Below, piece by piece: positions 42,919-52,679 of a DNA stretch of 64,000 bases. The position numbers and the translations under genes were made by a program. The notes below the pieces were generated by a model. That model was not told the origin of the DNA, searched no databases, and saw only the letters and a program-made list of their open reading frames with translations. The DNA is taken from contig CP191518.1 in the NCBI GenBank assembly GCA_050516505.1, forward strand, positions 186,001-250,000, written 5' to 3'. The DNA is from Scandinavium ludwigii_A. GTDB lineage: Bacteria > Pseudomonadota > Gammaproteobacteria > Enterobacterales > Enterobacteriaceae. Each line of letters begins with the position of its first letter. Position 1 is the stretch's first letter.

Positions 42919-43497
42919 CTATATCACCCACTCAATCGTCTGCGCTGAAACGTCAAACGGGGTCGGTGTACAGACTGCCAGACTCAACCCGTCACACTGC
43001 AAATCACTCACGTGCAGATGCAGCGGTGCAGTGCTGTCATGGCTGACAATCTGCCAGGCGCTGCCGCCGCGCTGTTTCACCATCGCTTCCTTTCGCGTCC
43101 AGATCCGCCAGAACGCGGCCAGACGATGCTCTTCCGCTTCCCGCTCAATTTCGAGGTGCTCATTGTTGGTAAACGTGGCATTTGCCAGCTGTCGCCACTG
43201 TGGGCGCGGGCGCAGCGCTTCGATATCACAGCCCACTTCGCCTTCATCACTCAGCAGCAGGGCGATGTTATCGCCGCTGTGGCTCAGGTTAAACCACAGC
43301 GCATGGTTATCGTCAAACCCCGGTTTACCCTGCTCGCCAAAGCGAATCTCCGGCAACGGCGAAACGGCGTGGCACAGCAGCGCACGCCCGGCAAGCCAGG
43401 CGCTGCGGCGCTTTCCGTCAGGCGCGCATTCAGCGAGCGCCGGCGGCAGTGTTGCCGTACTTAGGGTCGAAATCTTTCCGAGGAACAGCCGATACAT
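42919..43497 (-). CDS. 4'-phosphopantetheinyl transferase of the aryl polyene cluster
   Basis: This 192-residue Sfp/AcpT-type enzyme loads phosphopantetheine from CoA onto carrier proteins. The Mg2+-binding motif VGCDIEALRPR (about residue 88) and FWRIWTRKEAMVKQRG (about 129-144) are present, and FNLSHSGD (about 70) is the substrate motif. It is the last gene of the minus-strand aryl polyene operon, two bases after apeR, and presumably activates the two ACPs encoded upstream. Confidence 0.92.
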   Translation of the reverse strand: MYRLFLGKISTLSTATLPPALAECAPDGKRRSAWLAGRALLCHAVSPLPEIRFGEQGKPGFDDNHALWFNLSHSGDNIALLLSDEGEVGCDIEALRPRPQWRQLANATFTNNEHLEIEREAEEHRLAAFWRIWTRKEAMVKQRGGSAWQIVSHDSTAPLHLHVSDLQCDGLSLAVCTPTPFDVSAQTIEWVI

Positions 43498-43499
43498 CT

Positions 43500-44729
43500 T
43501 TACTCCCAGCGTTTGATGACAATCGAGGTGTTAATCCCGCCGAAGGCGAAGTTATTGCTTTGCAAAAACTCACAATCAATAGTCCGTGACTCTCCCATAA
43601 TGTAGTCCAGATCGCCACATAGTTCGTCAGGTTGTTGCAGGTTAAGCGTTGGCACGAACCAGCCTTCACGCATCATTTGCAGGCTCATCCAGGCCTCTAG
43701 CGCGCCACATGCCCCAAGCGTATGGCCGAAATAACTCTTCAGCGAGGAGATAGGCGTCTTGTTACCGAACACCGCAGCGGTCGCCTGACTTTCGGCAATA
43801 TCGCCGCGATCGGTTGCCGTACCGTGCGCTGAAATATAGCCGATATCCGACGGCGCAAGGCCCGCCTGACGCAGCGATTGTTCCATACAAATCTGCATCG
43901 TTTCACGCTGCGGCTGAGTGATATGGGCTGCATCGCAGTTGGTGGCGAAGCCAACAATCTCACCAAAGATAGTCGCGCCGCGTGCTTGAGCGTGCTCCAG
44001 TTCTTCCAGAATCAACGTGCCCGCGCCTTCACCGATAACCAGTCCGTCACGGTTCACATCAAACGGCGACGGCGTGGTGCTCGGTGCGTCATTACGCTGG
44101 CTGGTGGCGAACAGAGTATCAAACACGGCCGCCTCCGACGGGCACAGTTCTTCCGCGCCGCCGGCGACCATTACCGTTTGATAGCCGTGGCGAATGGCTT
44201 CGTACGCGTAGCCGATGGCCTGGCTACCGGAGGTACAGGCGCTGGACGTGGGGATCACGCGGCCGCGCAGGCCGAAGAACAAGCCGGTGTTGACCGCGGT
44301 GGTGTGCGGCATCATCTGCACGTAGGTGGTGCCGGTGATGTTGTTGGTGTGTTTTTCGGTGAGCATGGTGGCGAACTCGCTCACCGGGCCGGTGCTGCCG
44401 GTAGACGAGCCGTAGGCAATCCCGGTTTCACCGTTGGTCAACACTGGGTTTTCCAGCAGCCCGGACTGTTCCAGCGCCAATTCGCTGGCGCGGGTCGACA
44501 TCAGCGATACGCGGCCCATCGCACGAATGCGTTTGCGGGTGTAGTGCGCAGGCAGTGAAAAATCATCAATCGGCGCGCCGAGTAGGGTGTGCAGCCCGTC
44601 GTAAATCTGCCACTCCGGCATATTACGCACCGCATTCTGATAGCCGCGCAGGCGTTCAGACACGCTCTGCCAGTTCTCGCCAAAGGCGGTCACGCCGCCC
44701 ATGCCGGTAATAACCACGCGGCGGATCAC
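43500..44729 (-). CDS. apeR: Beta-ketoacyl-ACP synthase ApeR
   Basis: This 409-residue FabF-like ketosynthase has the nucleophile C165 in SSACTSGSQAIGYAYEAI and both histidines, in AHGTATDRGD (about 305) and FGHTLGACGALE (about 340). In the described aryl polyene systems ApeR is a second ketosynthase besides the ApeO-ApeC pair and may handle early condensations. It overlaps apeQ by ATGA. Confidence 0.92.
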   Translation of the reverse strand: MIRRVVITGMGGVTAFGENWQSVSERLRGYQNAVRNMPEWQIYDGLHTLLGAPIDDFSLPAHYTRKRIRAMGRVSLMSTRASELALEQSGLLENPVLTNGETGIAYGSSTGSTGPVSEFATMLTEKHTNNITGTTYVQMMPHTTAVNTGLFFGLRGRVIPTSSACTSGSQAIGYAYEAIRHGYQTVMVAGGAEELCPSEAAVFDTLFATSQRNDAPSTTPSPFDVNRDGLVIGEGAGTLILEELEHAQARGATIFGEIVGFATNCDAAHITQPQRETMQICMEQSLRQAGLAPSDIGYISAHGTATDRGDIAESQATAAVFGNKTPISSLKSYFGHTLGACGALEAWMSLQMMREGWFVPTLNLQQPDELCGDLDYIMGESRTIDCEFLQSNNFAFGGINTSIVIKRWE

Positions 44730-45457
44730 AGCATGCCTCCATTGATGGATATCACCTGGCGAGTGACGTAGCCCGCGATATCGGACATCAGGTAGCTGGC
44801 AAGCCCGGCGACTTCCTCGGCCTGGCCCATGCGTTTCATTGGGATCATGCCCATGGCCTCTTTCTGCGCCGCCTCTTCCATGTCGATCATCCCGGTATCA
44901 ATCAGCCCCGGTGCGATGCAGTTGACGGTGATTTTGCGTTTCGCCAGCTCAATCGCCAGCGCTTTGGTGGCGCCGATGATCCCGGCTTTCGCCGCACTGT
45001 AGTTGACCTGACCGCGGTTGCCCATCAGCCCGGACACGGACGACAGCGTAATGACACGTCCACCGGACCGCAGGCCAATCATCGGCATGATGCACGGCTG
45101 AATGACGTTGTAGAAGCTGTCGAGATTGGTGTGAATGACGCTGTCCCAGTCGTCGTCGCTCAGCGCCGGGAATGCTCCGTCACGGGCAATGCCCGCGTTG
45201 CTGACCACGCCGTACCATGCGCCGTGCTGTTCAATATCTGCCTCAAGCACTTCACGGCACTGTTCGCGATGGCCGACGTCAAACTGCAACAGGCGGCCTG
45301 CGCCCCCGGCCTTTTCAATGGCGTTCAGGGTGTCCTGTGCGCCTTGCTCATCGCGATGATAATGCACGCCCACGGTAAACCCGTCGGCCGCCAGTTTAAG
45401 CGCAATCGCGCGGCCAATACCCTTGCTGGCCCCGGTGACCAGAACTGAACGACTCAT
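44726..45457 (-). CDS. apeQ: 3-ketoacyl-ACP reductase ApeQ
   Basis: This 243-residue FabG-like SDR reduces the 3-keto group after each condensation. TGASKGIG (residue about 7), NAGIARDG (about 88), the catalytic serine in TLSSVSG and Y-S-A-A-K (about 152) are present. The frame extends far upstream of the ATG at 45457, but that ATG overlaps the apeP stop (ATGA), as with other joints in this operon, and gives the FabG-like start SRSVLVTGASKG. Confidence 0.93.
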   Translation of the reverse strand: MSRSVLVTGASKGIGRAIALKLAADGFTVGVHYHRDEQGAQDTLNAIEKAGGAGRLLQFDVGHREQCREVLEADIEQHGAWYGVVSNAGIARDGAFPALSDDDWDSVIHTNLDSFYNVIQPCIMPMIGLRSGGRVITLSSVSGLMGNRGQVNYSAAKAGIIGATKALAIELAKRKITVNCIAPGLIDTGMIDMEEAAQKEAMGMIPMKRMGQAEEVAGLASYLMSDIAGYVTRQVISINGGML

Positions 45458-45930
45458 GATGACGACCCTTGTTGAAAAAGCGTGTTTAATTCTTCTGTTG
45501 TCGGCTGGAAGGTGTTCACACGTCCGGTGGCGAGCGTCTCGCCGTCGGCGGTAATGACACATTCGAAGCTGCCGAACCGCTCGTCCTGCATCAGCAACGA
45601 GACGGTGATATCGAGCACGCTGTCAGCGTGAAATTCGCCGGAAACACACTTCAGTTCGCGTGTGCCTAGCACCATGCCGAGCGTGATTTGCGCTTCGTTT
45701 TTCTGCTGACGGTGCCAGCCAGACCAGACGCCAACGGTCTGCGCCATCAGTTCCAGTGCGTACCAGCCCGGCAGTTTGCCGCTGGCATCGAGGAACGGGG
45801 CGAGTACGCCCGTGCGGTTAACGGTCACCTGGCAAACGGCCTGTTCGTCGGTGACATTTTTTACCGTTTCCAGCAGCAGCATTGGCGCGTTGTGCGGCAG
45901 ATAGTGGCCTGGGGTTAAATAGTGGCTCAT
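45454..45930 (-). CDS. apeP: Thioester dehydratase ApeP
   Basis: This 158-residue hot-dog-fold protein starts YLTPGHYLPHNAPMLLLE and has GWYALELMAQTVGVWSGWH, the central helix of FabA/FabZ-like dehydratases. With ApeI it is expected to remove water from 3-hydroxyacyl-ACP intermediates, leaving the conjugated double bonds of the polyene. Its start overlaps apeO and its end overlaps apeQ, each by four bases. Confidence 0.9.
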   Translation of the reverse strand: MSHYLTPGHYLPHNAPMLLLETVKNVTDEQAVCQVTVNRTGVLAPFLDASGKLPGWYALELMAQTVGVWSGWHRQQKNEAQITLGMVLGTRELKCVSGEFHADSVLDITVSLLMQDERFGSFECVITADGETLATGRVNTFQPTTEELNTLFQQGSSS

Positions 45931-47096
45931 GCCGTTCTCCCGAGCAGAATGCTGGCGTTGTTGCCGCCAAAGGCAAAGGAATTAGACAGAATGACCGGGC
46001 GCGTCAGCGGTTGCGGCGTGGTGATCAAACCGCAAGCGGGCAACGTCGGGTCTACCGGCGCGCGGCTGAAATCCTGCGGCGGAAGCGGCAGATTGCGCGT
46101 GAGGATCAGCCAACTCAGCGCCGCTTCGGTAATCCCTGCCGCGCCGAGAGTGTGTCCGGTTAGATGTTTGGTTGAACTGCACGGCACGCTCTCGCCAAAC
46201 AGCGCGTTCACCGCCTGGGATTCCACCTGGTCGTTGAGCGGCGTGGCGGTGCCATGCAAATTGATATAGCCCACGTCCTGCGGTGACAGCCCGGCGTCAT
46301 TCAACGCCTGCTGAATCGCGCGGATCGCGCCTTCTCCCTGTGGATGCGGGGCAGAAATATGGTGTGCATCACTGGATTCACCAACGCCGAGCAGCGCAAT
46401 CGGCTGCGGCTCGCGGGTGAGCAGCATCAGCGCCGCGCCTTCGCCAATGGTAATGCCGCAGCGGTCGCGGCCAAACGGCTGGCAAAGGGCGGTGGAAAGG
46501 GATTCCAGACTGTTGAACCCGTTCACGGGCATTCGGCTGAGCGTGTCGGCACCGCCGACAATCGCCACGTCGACCAGCCCGGCGTCAATCAAACGGCGGC
46601 CGCTGATCATCGCGCGGGCGCTGGAAGAACAGGCGGTGGAGAGCGTGTAGGCCGGGCCTTCGAGCTTCAGCCAGTTGCGCAGGAAACGCGACGGGTCGCC
46701 CAGCTCCTGCTGACCGTAGCGCCAGTCAGGATTCTCTTTGCCGTTCAGTGTCAGGTTGGCGTGAATATCACCTTCATCAAGCCCGGACGTGCTGGTGCCC
46801 ATGACAACCGCCACCCGGTCGCGACCAAAGCGGGCAATCGCCTCATCAACCTGCGGCTGAATCTGTTCGAGCGCCGCCAGCAGCAGCTGGTTATTACGGG
46901 AACGGTGTCCGGCAAACGCCTCGGGGATCGGCGGTAATTCACCGTCCACGCCGCCGAGTACCGCGGGCACATCACCCTGCAACCAGCCTTCGCGTGGGCG
47001 CATACCCGGCGCCACGCCTGCGCGCAGGTTGGCGGCAATGTCATCCGGCGTCCGGCCCAGTGCGTTAATCATTCCTGAGGCAGCAATGTAGATCAT
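45927..47096 (-). CDS. apeO: Beta-ketoacyl-ACP synthase ApeO
   Basis: This 389-residue ketosynthase carries C156 in STACSSSARAMISG, the histidine of LHGTATPLND (about 293) and HTLGAAGITEAALSW (about 325). In aryl polyene systems ApeO works with the chain-length-factor-like ApeC as the elongating pair. It starts one base after the lipoprotein gene apeN and overlaps apeP. Confidence 0.92.
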   Translation of the reverse strand: MIYIAASGMINALGRTPDDIAANLRAGVAPGMRPREGWLQGDVPAVLGGVDGELPPIPEAFAGHRSRNNQLLLAALEQIQPQVDEAIARFGRDRVAVVMGTSTSGLDEGDIHANLTLNGKENPDWRYGQQELGDPSRFLRNWLKLEGPAYTLSTACSSSARAMISGRRLIDAGLVDVAIVGGADTLSRMPVNGFNSLESLSTALCQPFGRDRCGITIGEGAALMLLTREPQPIALLGVGESSDAHHISAPHPQGEGAIRAIQQALNDAGLSPQDVGYINLHGTATPLNDQVESQAVNALFGESVPCSSTKHLTGHTLGAAGITEAALSWLILTRNLPLPPQDFSRAPVDPTLPACGLITTPQPLTRPVILSNSFAFGGNNASILLGRTA

Positions 47097-47097
47097 C

Positions 47098-47682
47098 TCA
47101 ATCGCCCAGATATTGGATGGTGATGTGGTAGTTGAACACGTGCTGTTCGATGCTGATGGGCTGGCGCTGGCCTTTGCGCTGCAGGTAGGTAATTTCCGTC
47201 ACCATTTTGCCCTGAGCATTGCGAAGCTCACGTTTATCACCGTTGTCGGTGAGCGTCCAGCCTTTCGGCAGTTGCGGCGTCCAGGCGCTAATGGGCCAGT
47301 GGCTCAGCATCACGTCAGCCAGCACCTGGCTTGCCGGTGGCAACTGCGGCACCACAATCGACTGCTCGGTATGAATGCCTTTCTCGTCGTAGGTCACGAG
47401 GAACAAGCGAATGCCTACCGACGACAGTCCCGCAAGGGTCAACTTTTTATCATCGGCGTTGAGCATCACCAGCAGCGACTGGGACTTACCGTTAAAGCTG
47501 CCGGTTAACAACTGCTGCGCACTGACCGCCGGGGTAATGCCCGGGGGCGGGAGCGTAATTTGCGTGCCCGGTTGCAGCCACGCCTGCGGCCGACCGCTTT
47601 CATCCTGCGGCGAATGGCTACAGCCGGTGAGGGCCAGCACCGCCGCGAGAGCGAGGCCATGCCAGAAAGTGCGTATCATCAT
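47098..47682 (-). CDS. apeN: Aryl polyene cluster lipoprotein ApeN (DUF3261-like)
   Basis: The 194-residue product has a lipoprotein signal with lipobox L-A-L-T-G-C near residue 21, followed by a beta-rich domain (LLTGSFNGKSQSLLVMLNAD). With the LolA-like ApeL and the MMPL exporter ApeM it probably carries the polyene lipid to the outer membrane. It overlaps apeM by four bases and is followed after one base by apeO. Confidence 0.85.
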   Translation of the reverse strand: MMIRTFWHGLALAAVLALTGCSHSPQDESGRPQAWLQPGTQITLPPPGITPAVSAQQLLTGSFNGKSQSLLVMLNADDKKLTLAGLSSVGIRLFLVTYDEKGIHTEQSIVVPQLPPASQVLADVMLSHWPISAWTPQLPKGWTLTDNGDKRELRNAQGKMVTEITYLQRKGQRQPISIEQHVFNYHITIQYLGD

Positions 47683-50003
47683 TTTCGTTTTCTCTCTTTC
47701 TTGCCCGGCATCGCCAGCGGCGACAGCAGAAACGCGGTAAAGATGCCGCTGACCAGCACGATGCCAAAGCTGCTGATTGCCTGGGTGGCGCTGAAGACCA
47801 GCATCCCGAGGGTCAGCAATGTTGTGATCATCGCCAGGGTAATCGCCAGCAGCGAGGTGAGCGGCGTGCCGCGCGGGTTGCTGAAAAACAGGGTGTAGTT
47901 GATGCCAATCCCCAATACCAGCACCAGCGCCAGCATTGAGAACAGGTTCACCGCGTGGCCGCTGAGCGACAGTACCGCCAGGCCACAGCCGAGCGACAGC
48001 AGCGACGGCACCAGGCTTATCAGCCCTTTGCGCCAGCCGAGCCGCAGCATCGCGCCGACGGCGATAATCACCAGCGCCACGCCGAGCAGGGCGGTTAAAA
48101 TTGTGCGATACAGGGCGAACAGCTGGTCAAATGAGGCTTTGCGATCGTTCCACGCCACGCCGTCGGTGTGCTCTGCCAGTTGCTGAAGTGTGGCGCTGTC
48201 TTTCACGCCATCGACTGGAACCAGCACACCGCTGCGCCCGTCGGGCAGCGTCAGCCACAGCAGACGCCAGCCTTCGCTCGCCGGGCTTTTCAGCCACGCA
48301 TCAACGCTGACCGGCATTGGGTTCAGATCCGGCGTTACCGTTTTGAGTCCGGCGGTTTGCAGGGCCTTCACCACCGCGGGCGACGCCTGTTTCAGCAGTT
48401 GCAAATCCTGCTGCTGACGCTGAAGTGAATTGAGTGGCAGCGTGCGGAACTGGCCGAACAGGCCCGCTTTTTGTGCTTTTTCAAGCGACGGGACGAACGC
48501 TTCCAGCCGTTCCAGCGTTTGCTGGGCGGAGTCGCCGTACACCACAAACCATTTCTGATCGACACTCTGCCCGGTCAGGGCGGTGATCTGTTTTTCTTGC
48601 GCCAGCAAGTGCTGCGGCAGCGCTTGAAGCTGGGAAATATCGTCATCCACGCGCAGATTGGCGAGGCCCGCCAGCGTCAACAGCGCCAGCGCCAACGGCA
48701 GACCCACGGAGAGTTTTTTATTGCGCCGCCAGGCCGCCAGCCAGCGCAGCATCAGGGTCATCAGCGGCACCGGCCGCACCGGCAAGCCACGGCACAGCCA
48801 CGGATGCCAGAAAATCACCGTCAGACACGAGGCGCTCAAACCGGCGGCGGCGAACACCGCCATCTGGCGTATGCCGGGGAACGGGGCCAGTAACATCAGC
48901 AGATAGGCCGCGACGGTGGTGAGCAGCGCCAGCAGCAGCGCGCGGCGCACTTTGACCAGGCTTTGCCACGGCGTAGACGCTTCGCCGTGGACCATGCGTT
49001 CGGTCAGGTAATAGAGCGTGTAATCCGCCGAAATACCGATGATGCTCATGCTCATCACCAGCGTCATCAGGTGCAGTTCGCCGAACATCAGCAGCGTGGC
49101 GACGGTACCTGCCAGCGCGCCAATGCCGACGGAAAACAGGCACAGGAACAGCGGGCGAAGCGAACGGAACACCAGCGTAATCAGCAGAATAATGCCGAGC
49201 ACGGTGGCTACGCCGAGGGTCGATACATCCTGTTTGGCCTGCTGGCTGGCGTAATCGCTGTAGAACATCGTTCCGCGCGACAGCAGCTTCGCCTGCGGGA
49301 ACTGGGATTTCAGTTGGGCTTCCAGCGTGGCCAGTTCAGTGACGCGCTGGTGGGTTTGCTGCATATCAAACGAGGAACCGTTCAGCTCGCCGTGCAGCAG
49401 ATACCAGTAGTTGCCCGCGTGGTCCTGCGCAACCAGCCAGCCGTCCATCAGCCGCAGCTTTTGGCCGTCCTGCGCCAGCGCGAGCTGGGAACCGCGCATC
49501 AGCATCAGCGGATCGTTGTTCAGCTCTTTGCCGCTGACACCGGAAAACGCCGAGTACAGTTGCGATAAAATCCACTGCGACTGCGCTTCGCCGCCCTGTT
49601 GTAAACGGCTGCGGGTGGCGCTGTCGATCAGCGCGTTACGGTGCTGGAAGAAGAAGGTGCCCCACGCCTGCTGGCTGTTGGCATCCATCTGGCCTTTCAC
49701 CTCGCGCAGCGCGCCGGACTGCGCCAACAGCGTCTGCCAGCGGTTGGCCACCGTCGGGTCGGCCGTTTTACCGGGGCTGACCAGCCACACCAACTGCTGG
49801 TCGAGGCGCTGCATAAAACCGTCGCTGAGGGCAGGCGGAATAGCGCCCATACTTTGCGACGGCAGCATCGCCAGCACGCTGCTGTTCAGGCGTGCGCGCG
49901 GCAGCAGCAGCGCCAACGCGGTCAGCAGAATCAGGCATAGCGCCAGCCAGCCCCACGCCGCACGGCGGGCGCTATTGGGCGGCGAAACGTTGACGTTCAT
50001 CAT
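47679..50003 (-). CDS. apeM: MMPL/RND-family exporter ApeM
   Basis: This 774-residue inner-membrane protein has the RND layout: helix 1 (about 18-38), a large periplasmic loop, a cluster of helices (about 245-410), helix 7 (about 425-445), a second loop, and a final helix bundle (about 640-770). Motif GISADYTLYYLTERM (about 320) with its aspartate is typical of MMPL proton relays. It likely exports the aryl polyene-lipid. Its start overlaps the end of apeL by 32 bases. Confidence 0.88.
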   Translation of the reverse strand: MMNVNVSPPNSARRAAWGWLALCLILLTALALLLPRARLNSSVLAMLPSQSMGAIPPALSDGFMQRLDQQLVWLVSPGKTADPTVANRWQTLLAQSGALREVKGQMDANSQQAWGTFFFQHRNALIDSATRSRLQQGGEAQSQWILSQLYSAFSGVSGKELNNDPLMLMRGSQLALAQDGQKLRLMDGWLVAQDHAGNYWYLLHGELNGSSFDMQQTHQRVTELATLEAQLKSQFPQAKLLSRGTMFYSDYASQQAKQDVSTLGVATVLGIILLITLVFRSLRPLFLCLFSVGIGALAGTVATLLMFGELHLMTLVMSMSIIGISADYTLYYLTERMVHGEASTPWQSLVKVRRALLLALLTTVAAYLLMLLAPFPGIRQMAVFAAAGLSASCLTVIFWHPWLCRGLPVRPVPLMTLMLRWLAAWRRNKKLSVGLPLALALLTLAGLANLRVDDDISQLQALPQHLLAQEKQITALTGQSVDQKWFVVYGDSAQQTLERLEAFVPSLEKAQKAGLFGQFRTLPLNSLQRQQQDLQLLKQASPAVVKALQTAGLKTVTPDLNPMPVSVDAWLKSPASEGWRLLWLTLPDGRSGVLVPVDGVKDSATLQQLAEHTDGVAWNDRKASFDQLFALYRTILTALLGVALVIIAVGAMLRLGWRKGLISLVPSLLSLGCGLAVLSLSGHAVNLFSMLALVLVLGIGINYTLFFSNPRGTPLTSLLAITLAMITTLLTLGMLVFSATQAISSFGIVLVSGIFTAFLLSPLAMPGKKERKRK

Positions 50004-50577
50004 CGGTCAAAGTGGCCGGGGTCAGGCGTTGTTGAGTCAACGTAATGTCAGTGCGATCGCCCTGCTTATCGTTGAGCTGAATGGTGTTCAGGTACGTGGC
50101 GCCGCCCAAATCGATGGAGGTGAAAATCTTATCCAGCGGCGTGGTGATCGGCGTCAGCTTCAGCGTCCAGCTGTTGTTGCCTTTGTCCTGAAAATCGATA
50201 CGGAAGTTTTGCTCCAGCACTTTGCGGTCGGCCTGGAACAGCGCGCGCAGCAGATGGTTAAGCTGGAACATTTGCGGATTGTTGTCGGCGGTGATGGTCT
50301 GCGGCGGCTGGCCGTTGACGATTTGCACCATTCGCGAATCGTTGAGCATCAGCTGCATCGGGAACGGCGAAGTTTGATCCCACAGCAGGCCGGTATCGCG
50401 CGCAATCACCATTTCGCCCTGGGAACGCAGCGGCTGCGGCATCGCTTTGATGGTGCGCGTCTGGTCGAAGTGCGCGCGTACCAGCGGCTGTTCGGTGAAG
50501 CGCTGCTGCAAATCGTCGAGGGTAATGGCGTGCGCCAGCGGGGCCAGCAGCAGGACAACAAGAGGCCACAGTTTCAT
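49972..50577 (-). CDS. apeL: LolA-like outer-membrane lipoprotein carrier ApeL
   Basis: The 201-residue protein has a signal peptide (MKLWPLVVLLLAPLAHA) and a LolA-type fold (FDQTRTIKAMPQPLRSQGEM, DLGGATYLNTIQLND). It is expected to shuttle the product or its lipoprotein partner through the periplasm. The frame is open upstream, but the ATG at 50577 overlaps the apeK stop (ATGA) and begins the signal peptide. Confidence 0.87.
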   Translation of the reverse strand: MKLWPLVVLLLAPLAHAITLDDLQQRFTEQPLVRAHFDQTRTIKAMPQPLRSQGEMVIARDTGLLWDQTSPFPMQLMLNDSRMVQIVNGQPPQTITADNNPQMFQLNHLLRALFQADRKVLEQNFRIDFQDKGNNSWTLKLTPITTPLDKIFTSIDLGGATYLNTIQLNDKQGDRTDITLTQQRLTPATLTDDERQRFAAQ

Positions 50578-50996
50578 GCGCTGACTCCCATGCGTTCGAG
50601 CAATATCGCCGGGCTGACGAAGCACAGCTCTTTGGTTTTTTCTTCCACCGCGACCTGAATGGTGTAGCCGGTGGTGGTGCGCTTGCCGGTGGCGGCATCG
50701 ACAATTTCATAGCTGATACGCAGGCGGTTTTCATACTCTTCCAGCTTCGCGCGCACGCGGATGGTTTGCTCGAAGGTCACCACGTCGCGGTATTTCACGC
50801 GGGTGTCGACGACCGGCCAGACGTAGCCGGATTCCTTCATCTGGCGATAGCCATAGTCGAACTGGTTGAGCAGCGCCTCGCGGGCGATTTCGAAATAGCG
50901 GAAGTAGTTGCCGTGCCACACCACGCCCATCATATCGACGTCGTGAAACGGCACGGTGATTTCAACTTCGGTGGTAAAGCGGGGATCGTTGAGCAC
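50574..50996 (-). CDS. apeK: 4HBT thioesterase ApeK
   Basis: This 140-residue hot-dog thioesterase has the 4HBT/YbgC motif DVDMMGVVWHGNYFRYFE near residue 19, with the catalytic aspartate. It may release or edit acyl chains from the ACPs. It starts three bases after the apeJ stop and overlaps apeL by four bases. Confidence 0.88.
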   Translation of the reverse strand: MLNDPRFTTEVEITVPFHDVDMMGVVWHGNYFRYFEIAREALLNQFDYGYRQMKESGYVWPVVDTRVKYRDVVTFEQTIRVRAKLEEYENRLRISYEIVDAATGKRTTTGYTIQVAVEEKTKELCFVSPAILLERMGVSA

Positions 50997-50999
50997 CCT

Positions 51000-52679
51000 T
51001 TACTCCTTCTCAGTCGCATCCGGCAGACGCCAGAAATCAAAAAAGTTAAACCAGTCGAGGGGCGACAGCAGGGCGTAATGCTCCAGCCGCTGCGCGTAAC
51101 GGTCGACGGTAGCCTGTAACGCCTGCTGACGTTCGCCGCGCGGTAACACCAGCGGGTCGGCGAACGGTTCACAGTGCACGTGCAGTTTGCCCTGCTGCTT
51201 GAGGGCGAAAATCATCAGCACCGGGCATTTGAATACCGAGGCCAGAATAAACGGCCCCTGCGGGAACGGCGCGGGCGAGCCCATAAACTCGCTCCAGATA
51301 ACCCGCCAGTCACCGCCGCGTTGCGGATTCACCGCAATGCGATCGCCGACGATCGCCACCCATTCGCCCTGATCGAGTTTCTCTTTCAACAGCATCGCGG
51401 TGTCCGGGCCGATGTTAGTCACGGAAATAAGATTGATGCCCGACTGTGGGGCGTTCTCTTCCATCACCTGCTTAAAACGTTGGGCGTTATCGCTGAACAC
51501 CAGCGCGTTTATGGTGCGGGTGGAGAGCGCGCGACAGGCTTCGACATCGCCCAGATGCGAGGCCAGCAGCAGCTTGCCCTGCGGCGCGGACATATCCAGC
51601 GCCTCCTGTGCGCCAGGCGCAAACACGATATCGCGGCCCGGTTTTAGCTCCCCACGCCAGCTGGCGATTTTGTCGAGGATCGCATGGCCGAAGCCCATAA
51701 AATGCTGGAAGCTATTAAAGCGTTTAGGCAGCGGCAGATTGCGGGCGGTAAGTTCGCGTTTGGCACGGGCAATCCATGCTTGAGAGGCGCGTCGCGGTTC
51801 ACGGGCCGTCAGCCAGAAAACGGCAATGACCGGCCACAGCAGCAGTGAAAACGCGCCGCGCCCGAAGGTTTTCCACACCCAAATCATCAGCCGCATGCCC
51901 CACAGACCTTTGACCTCCGGCTGTTTCGCCCAGTGCTGGCGACGACGACGGAAAAGCAGGGTCGGAATGCGCGGCAACATGCCGAAGAACAGGCGGGTGT
52001 GCATCCACGAGATGCGCAGGTTGTCTTTCAGGGCGTCGAAATGGGACAGACCGTCCAGCGGATAGGTCACGCGGGTCGGGACAAAATAGCTGGTGTTACC
52101 CTGCCAGTAGAGACGCACCATCACTTCGGTGTCGAAGTCCATGCGCTTGCCGAGCGTCACCTGCTGCGCGAGTTGCAGCGTGGGCTCAACCGGATAGACG
52201 CGAAAGCCGCACATGCTGTCTTTGAGCTGGAGAGACAGGGTCTCGATCCACACCCAGACGTGGGTCACGTAGCGGCCATACAAACGTGAGCGCGGGACGG
52301 ATTCGTCATAAATGGGTCGCCCGGAAATGAGCGCGTCCGGGTGTTTTTCGGCGAGCGACAGCAGCCTGGGGATGTCTTCAATGGCGTGCTGCCCGTCGGC
52401 GTCGACCTGCACCGCGTGGCTAAAACCGGCGCGCTGCGCCTCTTCCAGACCGCGGATCACCGCCGCCCCTTTGCCTGAATTTTCTGCCAGGCGCACCAGC
52501 GTCAGCTGCTCGTGCGTTTCTGCCAGTGCGTTCAGCGTCTCACGGGTGGCGTCATCGCTGCCGTCGTCCACCACGATGCACGGCATTCCAAATGCAGACA
52601 GCCGGGCGAGCACGCTCGCCATCATCGCGCCGTGGTTGTAGCAGGGGATCAGAATGCAGGGCGAAAAGGTTACTGACAT
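51000..52679 (-). CDS. apeJ: Glycosyltransferase-acyltransferase fusion ApeJ
   Basis: The 559-residue protein joins two domains. Residues about 1-230 are a GT2 glycosyltransferase (PCYNHGAMMASVLARL, VVDDGSDD, VQVDADGQHAIEDIP). Residues about 260-550 are an LpxL/HtrB-like acyltransferase, with H-L-G-D-V-E as the H-x4-E catalytic pair in LLASHLGDVEACRAL. It probably makes or attaches the lipid and sugar part of the polyene conjugate. It overlaps apeI by 10 bases. Confidence 0.9.
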   Translation of the reverse strand: MSVTFSPCILIPCYNHGAMMASVLARLSAFGMPCIVVDDGSDDATRETLNALAETHEQLTLVRLAENSGKGAAVIRGLEEAQRAGFSHAVQVDADGQHAIEDIPRLLSLAEKHPDALISGRPIYDESVPRSRLYGRYVTHVWVWIETLSLQLKDSMCGFRVYPVEPTLQLAQQVTLGKRMDFDTEVMVRLYWQGNTSYFVPTRVTYPLDGLSHFDALKDNLRISWMHTRLFFGMLPRIPTLLFRRRRQHWAKQPEVKGLWGMRLMIWVWKTFGRGAFSLLLWPVIAVFWLTAREPRRASQAWIARAKRELTARNLPLPKRFNSFQHFMGFGHAILDKIASWRGELKPGRDIVFAPGAQEALDMSAPQGKLLLASHLGDVEACRALSTRTINALVFSDNAQRFKQVMEENAPQSGINLISVTNIGPDTAMLLKEKLDQGEWVAIVGDRIAVNPQRGGDWRVIWSEFMGSPAPFPQGPFILASVFKCPVLMIFALKQQGKLHVHCEPFADPLVLPRGERQQALQATVDRYAQRLEHYALLSPLDWFNFFDFWRLPDATEKE